64,000 nucleotides of DNA from Gandjariella thermophila (GTDB lineage: Bacteria > Actinomycetota > Actinomycetes > Mycobacteriales > Pseudonocardiaceae), in contig NZ_BJFL01000004.1 of assembly GCF_005405885.1 (NCBI RefSeq), positions 248,001 to 312,000 of the forward strand. Direction: 5' to 3'. Made by a program: the position numbers and the translations under genes. Positions 27,558-36,263 of the stretch are shown in pieces; within the stretch, counting starts at the first letter, position 1, and each line of letters starts with the position of its first letter. The notes beneath the pieces were generated by a model. The model was not told where the DNA came from, did not search any database, and saw only the letters and a list, made by a program, of their open reading frames with translations.

Positions 27558-29294
27558 ATGACCGGGAACGCGCCCGGACTCCCCGAGGACCGCGCCGGGG
27601 ACGCCACGTTCGACGTCGTCGTGGTGGGCAGCGGTGCCGCCGGCATGACCGCCGCGCTGGCCGCGGCCGACGCCGGCCTGCGCACCGTGGTGGTGGAGAA
27701 GGCGGCCCACTTCGGCGGCTCCACCGCACGCTCCGGCGGCGGTCTCTGGGTGCCGAACAACGAGGTGCTGCGGCGGGCCGGCGCCCCGGACAGCCCGGAA
27801 CTGGCCAGCCGGTACCTGGAACACCTGGTCGGCGACCTGGTACCGGCGGAGCACCGGCGGGCGCTGCTTTCGGCCGGCCCGGCGATGCTGTCCTTCGTAT
27901 GCGCGCACACCCCGCTGCGGTTCACCTGGGTGCGCGGCTACTCGGACTACTACCCCGAGGCGCCCGGCGGCCTCGCCGAGGGCCGCACCGTGGAGCCGGT
28001 GCCGCTGGACGGCCGGGTGCTTGGCGCGGAACTGGCCAAGCTCAACCCCCCGTACGTGGCCCCGCCGAGCGGCATGACGGTGACCGCGGCCGAGTACAGG
28101 TGGCTCAACCTGATCGCCCGGCACCCGCGGGGCATGCTCACCGCGGCCCGGGTGTCGCTGCGCCGGATCGTCTCGCTGGCCCGCCGCCGGCAACTGCTCG
28201 CGCTCGGGCAGGCGCTGGCCGCCGGGCTGCGCGCCGGCCTGCAACGTGCCGGGGTGCCGGTGTGGCTCGCCACCCCGCTGGTGGACCTGCACGTCGAGGC
28301 CGGCCGGGTGGCCGGCGTGGTGGTGCTGCGCAACGGCGCCGAGGTGCTGCTGCGGGCCCGGCACGGGGTGATCCTCGCCTCCGGCGGGTTCGAGCACAAC
28401 GAGCGCATGCGCAAGCAGTACCAGCGCAAGCCGATCGGTACCGAGTGGACGGTCGGTGCGGCGGAGAACACCGGAGACGGCATCGAGGCGGGCCAGCGGT
28501 TGGGTGCCGCGGTGGCGCTGATGGAGGACGCGTGGTGGGGGCCGTCGATCCCGCTGTCCGGCGGCCCGTACTTCTGCCTGTCCGAGCGGACGCTGCCGGG
28601 CTGCATCATGGTCAACGCCGCCGGCCGCCGGTTCGTCAACGAGGCCGCGCCGTACGTGGACGCGGTGCATGCGATGTACGCCGGCAACGAGACCGGCGTC
28701 TCGCACATCCCGGCCTGGCTGATCGCCGACCAGCGCTACCGCAACCGGTACACGTTCGCCGGGCTGCCGCCGCGGCAGCGCTTCCCGGGCCGCTGGTACA
28801 AGGCGGGCGCGGTGTACAGCGCCGGCAGCATCGAGGACCTGGCCCGGCTCATCGACGTTCCCGGCGACGAGCTACGGGCGACGGTGCGGCGGTTCAACGG
28901 CTTCGCCCACGCTGGCCGGGACGAGGACTTCCACCGCGGCGAGAGCGCCTACGACCACTACTACGGCGACCCGCGGCTGCCCAACCCGAGCCTGGCGCCG
29001 CTGGAGCAGGCTCCGTTCCACGCGGTCCGGATCGTGCCCGGTGACCTGGGCACCAAGGGCGGCCTGCGCACCGACGCGCACGCCCGGGTGCTGCGCGAGG
29101 ACGGCACCGTCATCCCCGGCCTGTACGCGGCGGGCAACGCCAGCGCCGCCGTCATGGGCCACACCTACGCCGGCGCCGGCGCGACCATCGGGCCCGCGAT
29201 GACCTTCGGCTACCTGGCCGCGCTGGACATCGCCGCCCGCGCCCAGGTCGCCGCCGAGCCCGCACGGCGCCCCGGGCCAACGCGCCGGGCATGA
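27558..29294 (+). CDS. kstD: 3-ketosteroid delta-1-dehydrogenase KstD
   Basis: 578-aa FAD enzyme introducing the 1,2 double bond that, with KshAB, opens ring B. FAD site VVVVGSGAAGMTAALAAA; catalytic tyrosine blocks RGYSDYYPEAPGG (about 127-138) and HTYAGAGATIGPAM near the C-terminus, as in Rhodococcus KstD1. A C-terminal PGLYAAGNASA FAD contact is present. Start ATG after AAGGAGG. Divergent from hsaE exactly as Rv3536c/Rv3537. Confidence 0.92.
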   Translation: MTGNAPGLPEDRAGDATFDVVVVGSGAAGMTAALAAADAGLRTVVVEKAAHFGGSTARSGGGLWVPNNEVLRRAGAPDSPELASRYLEHLVGDLVPAEHRRALLSAGPAMLSFVCAHTPLRFTWVRGYSDYYPEAPGGLAEGRTVEPVPLDGRVLGAELAKLNPPYVAPPSGMTVTAAEYRWLNLIARHPRGMLTAARVSLRRIVSLARRRQLLALGQALAAGLRAGLQRAGVPVWLATPLVDLHVEAGRVAGVVVLRNGAEVLLRARHGVILASGGFEHNERMRKQYQRKPIGTEWTVGAAENTGDGIEAGQRLGAAVALMEDAWWGPSIPLSGGPYFCLSERTLPGCIMVNAAGRRFVNEAAPYVDAVHAMYAGNETGVSHIPAWLIADQRYRNRYTFAGLPPRQRFPGRWYKAGAVYSAGSIEDLARLIDVPGDELRATVRRFNGFAHAGRDEDFHRGESAYDHYYGDPRLPNPSLAPLEQAPFHAVRIVPGDLGTKGGLRTDAHARVLREDGTVIPGLYAAGNASAAVMGHTYAGAGATIGPAMTFGYLAALDIAARAQVAAEPARRPGPTRRA

Positions 29295-29514
29295 ACCCGG
29301 GCGGCGGTCACCGGCCGACCAGTTGCTGCTGCTCGACGGCGCGATCACCAACCGCGGCGGTCACCGGCAGGCGGGATGCGGCTACGCACGCCAGGACGGC
29401 GGCCGCCACCCTGCTGGCCGCGGCGAGCGGCGACCGGTGAACCCGGTGCGACCCGGCTTTCGGTGCGCCATACTCGCCGCACCGAGGCAACGGATCGGAA
29501 GGCAGGGGTAGGCG

Positions 29515-29823
29515 ATGCACAAGGTCGTGGTGCTGTACCCGGAACCGGAGGACCGCCAGGCGTTCAAGGAGCACTACGAGCGCACCCACCTGCCGCTGGT
29601 GGCCAAGCTGCCCGGACTGCGGGCCATGCGGTACAGCTTCGACGTGTCCGCCTTCGGCGGCGCCGACTCGCCCTACTTCGCGATCTTCGAGGGCGACTTC
29701 GACGACGCCGACGCGATGGCCGCGGCGTTCGCCTCGCCGGAGGGCCGGGCGGTGCAGGCGGACGTGCCCAACTACGCCACCGGAGGGGCCGTGGTCATGC
29801 ACTACCCCGTTCGCGAACCGTAA
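29515..29823 (+). CDS. EthD-family protein
   Basis: 102-aa ferredoxin-like-fold protein of the EthD/YciI group: MHKVVVLYPEPEDRQAFKEH, then THLPLVAKLPGLRAMRYS, the family's HxP core. Such proteins accompany oxidative degradation genes but have no fixed activity. It follows kstD after 220 nt and precedes an MFS relic in the same frame after its TAA stop. Confidence 0.8.
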   Translation: MHKVVVLYPEPEDRQAFKEHYERTHLPLVAKLPGLRAMRYSFDVSAFGGADSPYFAIFEGDFDDADAMAAAFASPEGRAVQADVPNYATGGAVVMHYPVREP

Positions 29824-30078
29824 GCGCCGCAGCCTCGGCGCCGCGATCGCCGGGCGGGTGAGCGACCTGCTCGGTCGTCGCGGCTCGATCACGCTGAGTC
29901 GCTCGGCCTCGCCTACTCGGCGTGGATCTTCGCGGCGATCGGCGTGGTGCTGTTCGCGCTGGTGGCCAGGTTCGTGCCGGAGACCAAGGGCCGCAGCCTC
30001 GAGGAGATCGAGCTGGACCTGCGGGCCCGCGCGCACCTGCGCACCTCCGCGGCACCGGCCACCCCCGCCGGGATCTGA
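29824..30078 (+). pseudogene. Relic of a sugar-transporter-type MFS permease
   Basis: Two fragments in different frames. At 29822-29890 the frame reads LGAAIAGRVSDLLGRRGS, the MFS loop 2-3 motif. From about 29902 to the TGA at 30076 another frame reads LAYSAWIFAAIGVVLFALVA followed by VPETKGRSLEEIE, the classic C-terminal signature of the sugar porter family. Everything between (about ten membrane segments) is missing and no start exists. Clear deletion remnant. Confidence 0.75.
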
Positions 30079-30245
30079 CGGCTGTCCGGAAGTGGACTGA
30101 CCTGCGATGACGAGCACGGGAACGCGCCAGGGCGAAGCCCGCGATCGCGGGGGCGGGCCGCCTCGCCAGGCAAACCGGACTGCCACGACCCTGTCCCGCC
30201 CCGGCGACGCGATCGCGGCGCGCGTTCGCGGAACAGGCACTGAGA
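30079..30245. repeat. Dispersed intergenic repeat, copy A (long form)
   Basis: Shares a 35-nt core (30101-30135, two differences) and flanking similarity with 41787-41866. In this copy about 88 nt separate the core from the conserved end GGAACAGGCACTGAG. It lies 45 nt upstream of the DapA-family start. Confidence 0.65.
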
Positions 30246-30289
30246 CGACCCCGGCGTCGCGGGGCGGGTTCCGACGAGAAAGGCACCGA

Positions 30290-31219
30290 ATGAGTCTGGA
30301 CAAGCTGGCGGAGAAACTGGCGGGCGTGGTCGCCATCCCGGTCACCGCGTTCGACGGCGACGGCGCGGTGGACGAGCCGGCATGCGTGCGGGTAATGGAA
30401 CGCATTGTCGGCGCCGGGGTCGACGTGGTCACGCCGAACGGGAACACCGGCGAGTTCTACGCCCTCGGCACCGACGAGGCGCGGCGGGTGGTCGAACTGA
30501 CCATGCGCACCGTCGGGTCCGGGGCGACGGTCGTGGCGGGCGTCGGCGGGTCGGTGCCGGAGGCGGTGGCCGCCGCCCGGCACGCCCGGCGGGCGGGCGC
30601 GCAGGCGATCATGGTGCACCAGCCCGTCCACCCCTACGCCTCCCAGGACGACTGGGTGGAGTACCACCGGGCGATCGCGGGCGCGGTCCCCGACCTGGGT
30701 GTCCTGCTCTACCTGCGCAACCCGCGGATCGGCGGGGCGCACCTGGCCCGGCTGGGCGAGCTGGCACCCAACGTGATCGGCGTCAAGTACGCGGTGCCGG
30801 ACCCGGTGCGGTTCGCCTCGGTCGCCCGGGACGCCGGGCTGGGGCGCTTCGTGTGGATCGCCGGCCTGGCTGAGCTGGCCGCGCCCGGCTACTGGGCGGT
30901 GGGCGCGACCGGCTTCACCTCGGGGCTGGTCAACGTGCACCCGGAGCTGTCGCTGTCGATGCTCGCCGCGCTGCGGGCCGGCGACTACCCGGCCGCCATG
31001 CGGGTGTGGGAGTCGGCGCGCCCGTTCGAGGAGCTTCGCGCGGAGGGCGAGTCGGAGAACAACGTCAGCGTGGTCAAGGAGGCGCTGGCTCAGCTCGGCC
31101 TGTGCCGGCGGACCGTGCGCCCGCCGAGCCACCCGGTGGACGAGCCCACCCGGCGGCGCATCGGCGAGCTGCTCGAGTCCTGGGGGCTGGGGTCACCGGA
31201 GATGCGGATGGCCGGATAG
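30290..31219 (+). CDS. DapA/dihydrodipicolinate synthase-family aldolase or dehydratase
   Basis: 309-aa TIM-barrel Schiff-base enzyme. The pyruvate-binding GNTGEF motif occurs in TPNGNTGEFYAL; the Schiff-base Lys is in VIGVKYAVPD and the catalytic Tyr in LLYLRNPRI. The subgroup resembles 5-dehydro-4-deoxyglucarate dehydratase and other sugar-acid lyases rather than biosynthetic DapA. ATG 30290 follows GAGAAAGG. It stands alone: an MFS relic upstream may be its lost transporter, and a hairpin terminator follows. Confidence 0.78.
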   Translation: MSLDKLAEKLAGVVAIPVTAFDGDGAVDEPACVRVMERIVGAGVDVVTPNGNTGEFYALGTDEARRVVELTMRTVGSGATVVAGVGGSVPEAVAAARHARRAGAQAIMVHQPVHPYASQDDWVEYHRAIAGAVPDLGVLLYLRNPRIGGAHLARLGELAPNVIGVKYAVPDPVRFASVARDAGLGRFVWIAGLAELAAPGYWAVGATGFTSGLVNVHPELSLSMLAALRAGDYPAAMRVWESARPFEELRAEGESENNVSVVKEALAQLGLCRRTVRPPSHPVDEPTRRRIGELLESWGLGSPEMRMAG

Positions 31220-31233
31220 CTCCCGCCACCTGT

Positions 31234-31271
31234 GCCGCTGGCCGGTCACCCCGGGGTGGCCGGCCAGCGGC
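31234..31271. terminator. Hairpin terminator after the DapA-family gene
   Basis: GCCGCTGGCCGGTCACC pairs with GGTGGCCGGCCAGCGGC (17 bp, one wobble, 4-nt loop), beginning 15 nt after the stop. Confidence 0.8.
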
Positions 31272-31391
31272 GCTTCACCGGGATGCCGGCAGGTACCTAG
31301 AGTTCTCTCGCCGGACGTACAGGTTCTCCCCAGGTACGCCGGGAATTCTGGGGACGGCAGTTGTTCCCCGATGACCTGTCTGGAGCCGACC

Positions 31392-32132
31392 GTGCCGGTA
31401 TCTCCCGCCGCCCACCAGCCGTCGCAGGTGCGCATCGCCCTGGTCCTGCCGCAACTCGTCGGCGGCTACGGCGACCGCGGCAACGCGGTGGTCCTCGTCC
31501 AGCGGCTGCGCTGGCGCGGCATCGGCTGCGAACTCGTCGAGGTCACCGGCGCCACCCCGGTGCCTTCCGACTGCGACGTCTACGTGGTGGGCGGCGCCGA
31601 GGGCGGCGGGCAGCTCACCGCGGCGCGGCGGCTGCGGGCCGACCCGGGGCTGTCCCGGGCCGTCGCCCGGGGCGCGACCGTGCTCGCAGTGTGCGCCGGT
31701 TTCCAGCTCCTGGGCACCGGGTTCGCCGGCCCGGACGGCACGATGCATCCCGGGGCCGGCCTGTTCGACGCGGTCACCCGGCCGATGCCTCGGCGGGCGA
31801 TGGGCGAGGTCGTCGTCGACCCCGCGCCCGGGTTGGGCATCCGGGCGATCACCGGGTACGAGAACCACGCCGGCGCCACGCGGTTGGGCCCCGCCGCCGG
31901 CCCGCTGGGCCGGGTGGTCACTGGGGTGGGCAACGGCGTCGACGACGTCGAGGGTGCGGTGCAGGGCCGGCTGGTCGGCACCTACCTGCACGGCCCGGTG
32001 CTGGCCCGCAACCCCGACCTGGCCGATCTGCTGCTGGGCTGGGCCACCGGGCACCGGCTCGCCCCGCTGGTACTGGAGGAGATCGAGGCGTTGCGCCACG
32101 AACGCCTCCGGCACCGGCCGGTCACCACGTAG
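31392..32132 (+). CDS. gatD: Type 1 glutamine amidotransferase, GatD/CobQ-like
   Basis: 246-aa amidotransferase of the triad class. LVLPQLVGGYGDRGNAVVL opens the domain; the nucleophile Cys is in VCAGFQLLG and the His in GTYLHGPVLARNPDL. This is the pattern of GatD, which with MurT amidates the D-Glu of lipid II. No MurT gene is adjacent. The GTG at 31392 is favoured by GGAG 8 nt upstream; ATG 31371 would add 7 residues without a ribosome site. A CobB/CobQ-type role is less likely because no ATP domain is fused. Confidence 0.78.
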   Translation: MPVSPAAHQPSQVRIALVLPQLVGGYGDRGNAVVLVQRLRWRGIGCELVEVTGATPVPSDCDVYVVGGAEGGGQLTAARRLRADPGLSRAVARGATVLAVCAGFQLLGTGFAGPDGTMHPGAGLFDAVTRPMPRRAMGEVVVDPAPGLGIRAITGYENHAGATRLGPAAGPLGRVVTGVGNGVDDVEGAVQGRLVGTYLHGPVLARNPDLADLLLGWATGHRLAPLVLEEIEALRHERLRHRPVTT

Positions 32133-32145
32133 CCGGGGCGCGGGG

Positions 32146-33309
32146 TCAGGACCGCACCGGGCTGCTGGTGCGCCGCCACCGCACGGTCGGGCGCAGCGCG
32201 GCCCGGTCGACCCGGTGCCGGTGCTCCTTGGCGATGCGGAACAGCGACTCCAGCAGCGTGTCGGAGAGCAGGTGCGGCCGCAGGCCCAGCTCCACCAGCC
32301 CGGTGTGCCGGACGTTGTAGTAGTGCGACGCCTGCTCGACCCTCGGGTTGGCCAGGTGCTCCACCTCGATCGGCCCGGGGAACTGGTTGGCCACCACCTT
32401 GGCCATCTCCAGCACCGACATCGCCTCGGTCAACTGATTGAACACCCGGAACTCACCGGGCTCGGCCGGATGCTCGACGGCGAGCCGGATGCACTCCACG
32501 GTATCCCGGATGTCGATCAGGCCCCGGACCTGCCCGCCGGAGCCATACACGGTGAGCGGCTCGCCGAGCACGGCCTGGATGACGAACCGGTTGAGCACCG
32601 TGCCGAAGACCGCGTCGTAGTCGAACCGGGTGGCCAGTCGGGGATCGCGGGCGGTCTGCGGGATTTGCTGGCCGTACACCACGCCCTGGTTCAGGTCGGT
32701 GGCCCGCAGTCCCCACGCGCGGCAGGCGAACTCGATGTTGTGCGAATCGTGGACCTTGCTCAGGTGGTAGAACGAACCGGGCTTTTTGGGATAGAGCACG
32801 CGATCGGTGCGCCTGTTGTGCGTGATATCGAGCCAACCCTCTTCGATGTCGATGTTCGGCGTGCCGTACTCCCCCATCGTGCCGAGCTTGACCAGGTGCG
32901 TGTCCGGATTCTCCTCGGCGATCGCGAAGAGCAGGTTGAGGGTGCCGATCACATTGTTGTGCTGGGTGTAGACCGCGTGTTTCCGGTCGATCATCGAGTA
33001 CGGCGCCGAGCGCTGTTCCGCGAAGTGCACGACGGCATCCGGCCGGAACCCGCGGATCGTCGCCGCCACGAACTCCGCGTCGAGGAGATCACCGACGTAG
33101 CTGGTCAGCCGCTTGCCGGAGACCTCGTGCCAGGCGTCGAGGCGGGCCCGGAGCGGCTCGATCGGCACCAGGCTCCGCACGCCGAGTTCGTGGTCGTACT
33201 GGCGGCGCACGAAGTTGTCCAGCACCGCGACCTCGTGCCCGGCGTCGGACAGGTGAAGCGCCGTGGGCCAACCGAGATAGCCGTCTCCCCCGAGAATCAG
33301 AACGCGCAC
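32146..33309 (-). CDS. sqdB: UDP-sulfoquinovose synthase (SqdB/SQD1-like)
   Basis: 387-aa extended SDR forming UDP-sulfoquinovose from UDP-glucose and sulfite. Very strong resemblance to plant SQD1/bacterial SqdB: LGGDGYLGWPTALHLSDAGH, VVHFAEQRSAPYSMIDRKHA, VYTQHNNVIGTLNLLFAI, LGTMGEYGTPNIDIEEG and the catalytic YHLSK. The GTG 33309 start places the Rossmann motif at the N-terminus. The cognate sulfoquinovosyltransferase is not adjacent; the GtrA/GT2 genes to the right may handle the sugar. Confidence 0.9.
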   Translation of the reverse strand: MRVLILGGDGYLGWPTALHLSDAGHEVAVLDNFVRRQYDHELGVRSLVPIEPLRARLDAWHEVSGKRLTSYVGDLLDAEFVAATIRGFRPDAVVHFAEQRSAPYSMIDRKHAVYTQHNNVIGTLNLLFAIAEENPDTHLVKLGTMGEYGTPNIDIEEGWLDITHNRRTDRVLYPKKPGSFYHLSKVHDSHNIEFACRAWGLRATDLNQGVVYGQQIPQTARDPRLATRFDYDAVFGTVLNRFVIQAVLGEPLTVYGSGGQVRGLIDIRDTVECIRLAVEHPAEPGEFRVFNQLTEAMSVLEMAKVVANQFPGPIEVEHLANPRVEQASHYYNVRHTGLVELGLRPHLLSDTLLESLFRIAKEHRHRVDRAALRPTVRWRRTSSPVRS

Positions 33310-33511
33310 AATTCCCGCCCTTTCCGGTCCGCACAGCGACCGATGTGCCGTGTTCGAGCGGGCCCGGCAAGCGACCCGTGGCCGAAAAAGATCAACCACC
33401 GTGGGAGCTAACCCGCGCCAGTTGTGAGCCGTGTCGACGGAGGCTGGAAATTCCCTGAAGATTCGCCGGCGCGTTGGTCGGGACGACCGGCCGGGACGAC
33501 AGGATGGCGGT

Positions 33512-34066
33512 ATGGCGGTCAGCACCGAGGCCGGCGAACGGCGGGCGCGGCAAGCCGGGGGGTCTGGGATCGCGCGGTGGGTGGCCGTCATGGTCCGCGG
33601 CGACCGGCTGGTGCCGCGCTTCGCCCGGTACGCCGGGGCGTCCGCGCTGTCCACCCTGGCCAGCCAACTCACCCTGGCCGGGCTGTACGGGCTGGGCCGG
33701 ACCACCGCGGGCGTGGCCGGTGTCCTTGCCTTCGTGGCCGGCGCGGTGCCGAACTACCTGCTCAACCGCTACTGGACGTGGCGCCGCCGGGGCCGGCCGC
33801 CGGTGCGCGGTGAGTTGCTGCCGTATGTCGCGGTGATCGTCGCCAACGGCCTGGTCGCGGTGGCGCTGACCATCGCGGTGGGCCATCTCGTGGAGCCGCT
33901 GGTGCACGCCCGCCCGGTACGCGCGGTGCTGCTCGGCGTGACCTACCAGAGCAGCTACGCGGTGATGTTCGTGGTCAAGTTCGCGGTGCTGGACCGGCTG
34001 GTGTTCCGGCGCGGGCCGGCACCCGGCGGCGCGGCAACCAGCCCCGCGCCCACGCGGTCAGCATGA
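33512..34066 (+). CDS. GtrA-family membrane protein
   Basis: 184 aa with four predicted membrane segments and the GtrA core FARYAGASALSTLASQLTLA...VPNYLLNRYWTWRRRG. Members are thought to translocate polyprenyl-phosphate-linked sugars across the membrane or assist a glycosyltransferase. ATG 33512 is used; an upstream in-frame ATG at 33431 would add 27 polar residues. Its 3' end overlaps the opposing giant glycosyltransferase gene by 92 nt. Confidence 0.82.
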   Translation: MAVSTEAGERRARQAGGSGIARWVAVMVRGDRLVPRFARYAGASALSTLASQLTLAGLYGLGRTTAGVAGVLAFVAGAVPNYLLNRYWTWRRRGRPPVRGELLPYVAVIVANGLVAVALTIAVGHLVEPLVHARPVRAVLLGVTYQSSYAVMFVVKFAVLDRLVFRRGPAPGGAATSPAPTRSA

Positions 34067-36263
34067 CCCGCGCGTAGTTGGCGCCGTAGCGCAGGTTGCC
34101 GCCCTTTTTGCTGCGGCCCGCGCGGCGGGGCCGCATCGTGGCGGGAACCTCCAGCACCCTGCCGCCGCCGGCGAGCACGCCGAGCAGCAGTTCCGCGGAC
34201 TGGTACTGGGGTTCCCGCAGCACCGTGGCGGCGGCCAGGTCGGAGCGCATGGCGCGGAAGCCGAACGAGGTGTCGGTGATCCGGCGCGCGGTGAGCACGC
34301 TGGCCAGCACGGCGAACACCCGCACGCCGAGCCACCGCACCCGGCTGGTGGCGCCCTCCCGGCCCAGCCGCCGCGATCCGGTGACGAAGTCGGCGTCCCC
34401 GTCCACCAGCGGCCGCACCAGCCGGGGCATCTCCGCGTTGTCGTACTGGCCGTCCGCGTCGGTGGTCACCACGTAGCGGGCGCCGCCCCGCTCGGCCAGC
34501 CGGTAGCCGAGGCGCAGCGCGGCGCCCTGGCCCCGGTTGCGCGGCGCGACGCAGGTGTAGGCGCCGTGCGCCAGCGCCACCTCGGCGGTGCCGTCGGTCG
34601 CGCCGTCCACCACGACCAGCACGTCCACCGACAGGCCCAGGCAGTGGGTGGGCATCGCGTCCAGCACCGCGCCCAGCCCGACCGCCTCGTTGTAGGCGGC
34701 GACGACCACCAGCACCGGGGCGAACCGCGGCTCGCCGTACCGGTCGGCGAAGTCGCGCAGCGCGGCCAGGTCGGTCGGGTCGGGGAAGTCGGCGAGGCGG
34801 GCGCGGGGCCGGGGCGGTGCGGGCCGGCGGAGCGGGCCACCCAGGGCGGTGGCGCCGAGCACGCCGGCCAGCGGCAGCAGGGCCAGCCCGGGAAGCTGGT
34901 AGCGCCAGGAGAACTCGAACGCGGCCGCGGTGAGCAGTACTCCCAGCCCGCAGGCGGTGACCAGCAGGGTGGCCGAGCGGATGCCGCTGCGGCGGGCCCG
35001 GCCGGGCGCCAACCCGCCGGCCAGGCCGAGCAGGGCGGCCGCGGCGAGCAGCGGCCCCGGGGTGTAGCCGGCGCCGCGCTGGTAGCCACGCAGGAAGGTG
35101 GCCAGCGGGCGGTTCACCTCGGGCGGGGTCCCGTCGTGGGCGAGCGTGGCGGCCCGGGTGGTGGCGTCGTCCAGGTAGCGCGGGTAATCCGTCTGGAACT
35201 GCCAGCGCTCCACCGGCACGTCTCCGGGCGCGGTGGTCCGCGTCGGCGCGAAGCCTTTGGCGAAGTCCGTCAGCACCCCGCCGAGCACGTCCAGCGGCTG
35301 GGCGCGCAGCACCGCGACGGCGAACGCGTGCTGCAGGTCGGTCACGGTCGTACCGGGCGGCAGGTAGGCGGGCCAGCTCGGATCGCCGTCGCGGTGCGCG
35401 TACACGTCGACGCCGGGACGCCGGCCGAGCGGCAGGCCGGGGCACATCTGCGCGGTGACCGGGTCCAGCCGGAGGCGCGAGCAGTCGGCGACCTGCGCGG
35501 TGCGCCCGTACAGCACGTTGCCGGACGACGGGGAGAGCCCCCACCGGCCGGTCTGCGCCTGGAAGTAGGCGGCGTACCCGCCGAGCACCGCGGCGAAGCA
35601 GGCCAGCGCGGCCGCGGCGGAGCTCCACGCCCGCCGCCGCGCCGCCCGGTCCCGCCGGGCGCCGCCGGCCACCAGCAGGTACCCGAGCAGCGGCACGATC
35701 AGCGTGATGCCGACCAGCCGGACCAGCACGGCGACGGCCAGCGCCAGCCCGGCCGCGCCCGCCCTCGGCCAGCGGGGCGCGCCGCGGCCGGCGGCCAGCC
35801 ACAGCACGGCCACCAGCAGCGCCTCGAAGGCCGTGTCGGAGAGGATGTTCTGCTCGATCTGCAACTGGTAGCCGTCCAGCAGGATGGGCGCGGCGCCCAG
35901 CGCGGCCAGCCAGTGCCGCGCGCCGTGGCGCAGCCCGAGCGCGTACAGCGCGGCCGCCATGCCCAGTCCCGCGAGGTGCTGTACGGCGGCGACCAGGCGC
36001 AGCCCGCCGGCGAGCAGCGGGCGCAGCACCAGCAGGTCGTAGCCGATCGGGTCGAGTTGGTCGGGCCGCAGCGGCCCCACGTTCGCCAGGTAGTGGAAGG
36101 AGTCCACGTACAGCAGCGCCGGCTGGTAGGCCAGCCACACCAGCACGCGCAGCACCAGCCCGAACCCGAGCAGGATGAGGAACACCCGGTGCCGGGCGAA
36201 CCACGCGGACCGGCGGGCGCGCTCGGCGACCGGCGACGGGAGCGCCCGCTCCTCGACGGTCAC
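33975..36263 (-). CDS. Fused GT-C-like membrane protein + GT2 glycosyltransferase
   Basis: 762 aa. Residues about 25-480 contain roughly ten hydrophobic segments with the ArnT/dolichyl-type pattern (VLRVLVWLAYQPALLYVDSF; ADRAP-like loop positions). From about 510 a soluble GT2 domain of the dolichyl-phosphate-mannose-synthase type follows: VVVAAYNEAVGLGAVL, VVVDGATDGT, TTDADGQYDNAEMPRL (DxD metal site) and SFGFRAMRSD. Such a domain pair in one chain suggests it makes a lipid-linked sugar and uses it. The GTG start overlaps the epimerase stop, hence one operon. Confidence 0.8.
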   Translation of the reverse strand: MTVEERALPSPVAERARRSAWFARHRVFLILLGFGLVLRVLVWLAYQPALLYVDSFHYLANVGPLRPDQLDPIGYDLLVLRPLLAGGLRLVAAVQHLAGLGMAAALYALGLRHGARHWLAALGAAPILLDGYQLQIEQNILSDTAFEALLVAVLWLAAGRGAPRWPRAGAAGLALAVAVLVRLVGITLIVPLLGYLLVAGGARRDRAARRRAWSSAAAALACFAAVLGGYAAYFQAQTGRWGLSPSSGNVLYGRTAQVADCSRLRLDPVTAQMCPGLPLGRRPGVDVYAHRDGDPSWPAYLPPGTTVTDLQHAFAVAVLRAQPLDVLGGVLTDFAKGFAPTRTTAPGDVPVERWQFQTDYPRYLDDATTRAATLAHDGTPPEVNRPLATFLRGYQRGAGYTPGPLLAAAALLGLAGGLAPGRARRSGIRSATLLVTACGLGVLLTAAAFEFSWRYQLPGLALLPLAGVLGATALGGPLRRPAPPRPRARLADFPDPTDLAALRDFADRYGEPRFAPVLVVVAAYNEAVGLGAVLDAMPTHCLGLSVDVLVVVDGATDGTAEVALAHGAYTCVAPRNRGQGAALRLGYRLAERGGARYVVTTDADGQYDNAEMPRLVRPLVDGDADFVTGSRRLGREGATSRVRWLGVRVFAVLASVLTARRITDTSFGFRAMRSDLAAATVLREPQYQSAELLLGVLAGGGRVLEVPATMRPRRAGRSKKGGNLRYGANYARVMLTAWARGWLPRRRVPARAGTPAGPAPRT

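Noticed and set aside
30107-30289. N-terminal extension of the DapA-family protein into the upstream repeat
   Set aside because: The extension is Arg/Gly/Thr-rich repeat DNA; a ribosome-site-like GAGAAAGG and a normal family N-terminus support ATG 30290.
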